From Russula earlei (taxonomy: Eukaryota > Basidiomycota > Agaricomycetes > Russulales > Russulaceae), in NCBI GenBank assembly GCA_025769875.1, contig JAGFNK010000024.1:1-64000 (forward strand): a stretch of 64,000 nucleotides of DNA. Direction: 5' to 3'. Positions 63,223 to 64,000 of this stretch are shown piece by piece (the first letter of the stretch is position 1; each line of letters starts with the position of its first letter). The notes under the pieces are model-generated. The model was not told the origin of the DNA. It did not search any database and saw only the letters and a program-made list of their open reading frames with translations. The translations under genes and the position numbers were made by a program.

Positions 63223-64000
63223 TCATGTCCCCCTCATGCTTAGTTCTCCGAACTAATTGGTTTCAGGGCCTGACTCATGGAGTTCATTGCCTTTCACCTC
63301 TAGCCATGCACTCTGGGATCCTGTTGCTCTGGGGCAGAAACCTCTGTAGCTCTGATGAGTCCTCCTGAGGATGCAGTCCACCTGTCCACTACAGTTAGTG
63401 TGAGGTTTGTTACAGTCCTTGTTCCAATGACCCCTAGTGTTGCAATGTTTACAGACATGTTGTCATTTTTGGAGTTGGTGACGCTGTGCTTTGGTCATGT
63501 ATGCAGGTGTAAGGGGGGGTGTTAGGGGTACTGGCAGTCATCAGAAAACATTTGTGGGAAGTGGGAGGGTGATCCTGTGGGGGCGTTGTTTTGGGACTGG
63601 TTGACAACACGAAGGAGGTATTCAAGAGGGGGGGTCAAAGAGAGAGGAGGGCGAGTGGGTAGTGGAGGGGAGGGGGGAGTGGATGGTTCTTTTGATTTCT
63701 TGATTCTATCAGTAGCTCCCTACCAGTGAGTAATATGGCCCAGTGCTGCAAGTGAGACCTCCATCGGTCATCATGTTGTTGAGTTGATGGCGAACTCAGA
63801 CAGAGGTAGTTATTGGCCTGAAGGCAACTGCAGATAGTGGCAGTTTCTTTGGTGTGGGATTGAATTTCATGAAGCCGATCAGTGAGTTGCCCCTGGAGGA
63901 TGTGCAGGGCTCCTTGGATAGAAGCGCGTTTCCCTTCTAGAACTTTTAGCTGAAATGAAGTAGTGCGGAGGCGGTAGATGTTGGCAAGGGCACCGGGGTC
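63223..64000 (-). pseudogene. Chromovirus ORF3, minus strand, runs off the window
   Basis: The complement matches Gypsy-1 ORF3 from about VYRLRTSSF through the Ser/Pro linker and zinc knuckle to its end (stop at about 63258). Frameshifts and a stop next to the knuckle break it. CpG is depleted. This is a fourth occurrence of ORF3 in the window. Confidence 0.87.

Overview
Fungal genomic DNA, most probably from a basidiomycete of the Agaricomycetes type. The protein-coding genes have many short introns (mostly about 35-65 bp, GT-AG) and encode typical fungal housekeeping proteins: ERG27, NOP9, a BEM46-type hydrolase, UDP-xylose synthase and bystin/ENP1. The transposons are chromodomain Ty3/Gypsy, Ty1/Copia, a Tad-like LINE and hAT-like DNA elements. 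The species cannot be fixed from the sequence alone.

Layout. (1) 1-2170 is a second copy of the 50537-52380 gene block: the start of an ERG27 gene (minus), a small secreted-protein gene, and a decayed NOP9 5' end. CpG dinucleotides almost vanish from about position 1000. (2) 3221-15034 is a set of nested insertions: LTR B1 contains LTR B2, which contains a 7.8 kb chromovirus (Gypsy-1, 4460-12297). B1 also holds a hAT-like element and a solo LTR of family D. (3) 15686-27972 is a minus-strand LINE with a 14-bp target-site duplication (TSD). Five LTR insertions split it, and two of those carry a further LTR. (4) 27987-33154 is a degenerate, CpG-poor zone of gene remnants, LTR pieces and tRNA-like SINE copies. 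(5) 33155-49158 is a minus-strand Copia element carrying LTR D, a second chromovirus (Gypsy-2, itself carrying LTR D and LTR A) and a hAT-like non-autonomous element. (6) 49161-60919 is the gene island ERG27(-), secreted protein(+), NOP9(+), BEM46(+), UXS1(-), ENP1(+). (7) 62278-64000 has two chromovirus 3' ends facing each other.

What ties it together. Removing the nested insertions, with their duplicated target sites, restores plausible element lengths (Copia about 4.8 kb, LINE about 6.7 kb, LTR B about 825 bp, LTR D about 965 bp), so the nesting model is self-consistent. Old insertions are CpG-poor and CGA-to-TGA stops recur in them, as expected from CpG methylation of transposons. Gypsy-1 and the gene island remain CpG-rich.

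Most interesting signals. (a) In both chromoviruses the predicted RNA 5' end is complementary to the primer-binding site just after the 5' LTR, as in Tf1/sushi self-priming elements. Nearly every LTR family here has a TATA box followed 20-35 nt later by a hairpin. (b) Both chromoviruses have a third coding region after the chromodomain, with a helical segment and CCHC zinc knuckle(s). (c) The two copies of the secreted-protein gene keep the signal peptide and intron but have very different mature parts.
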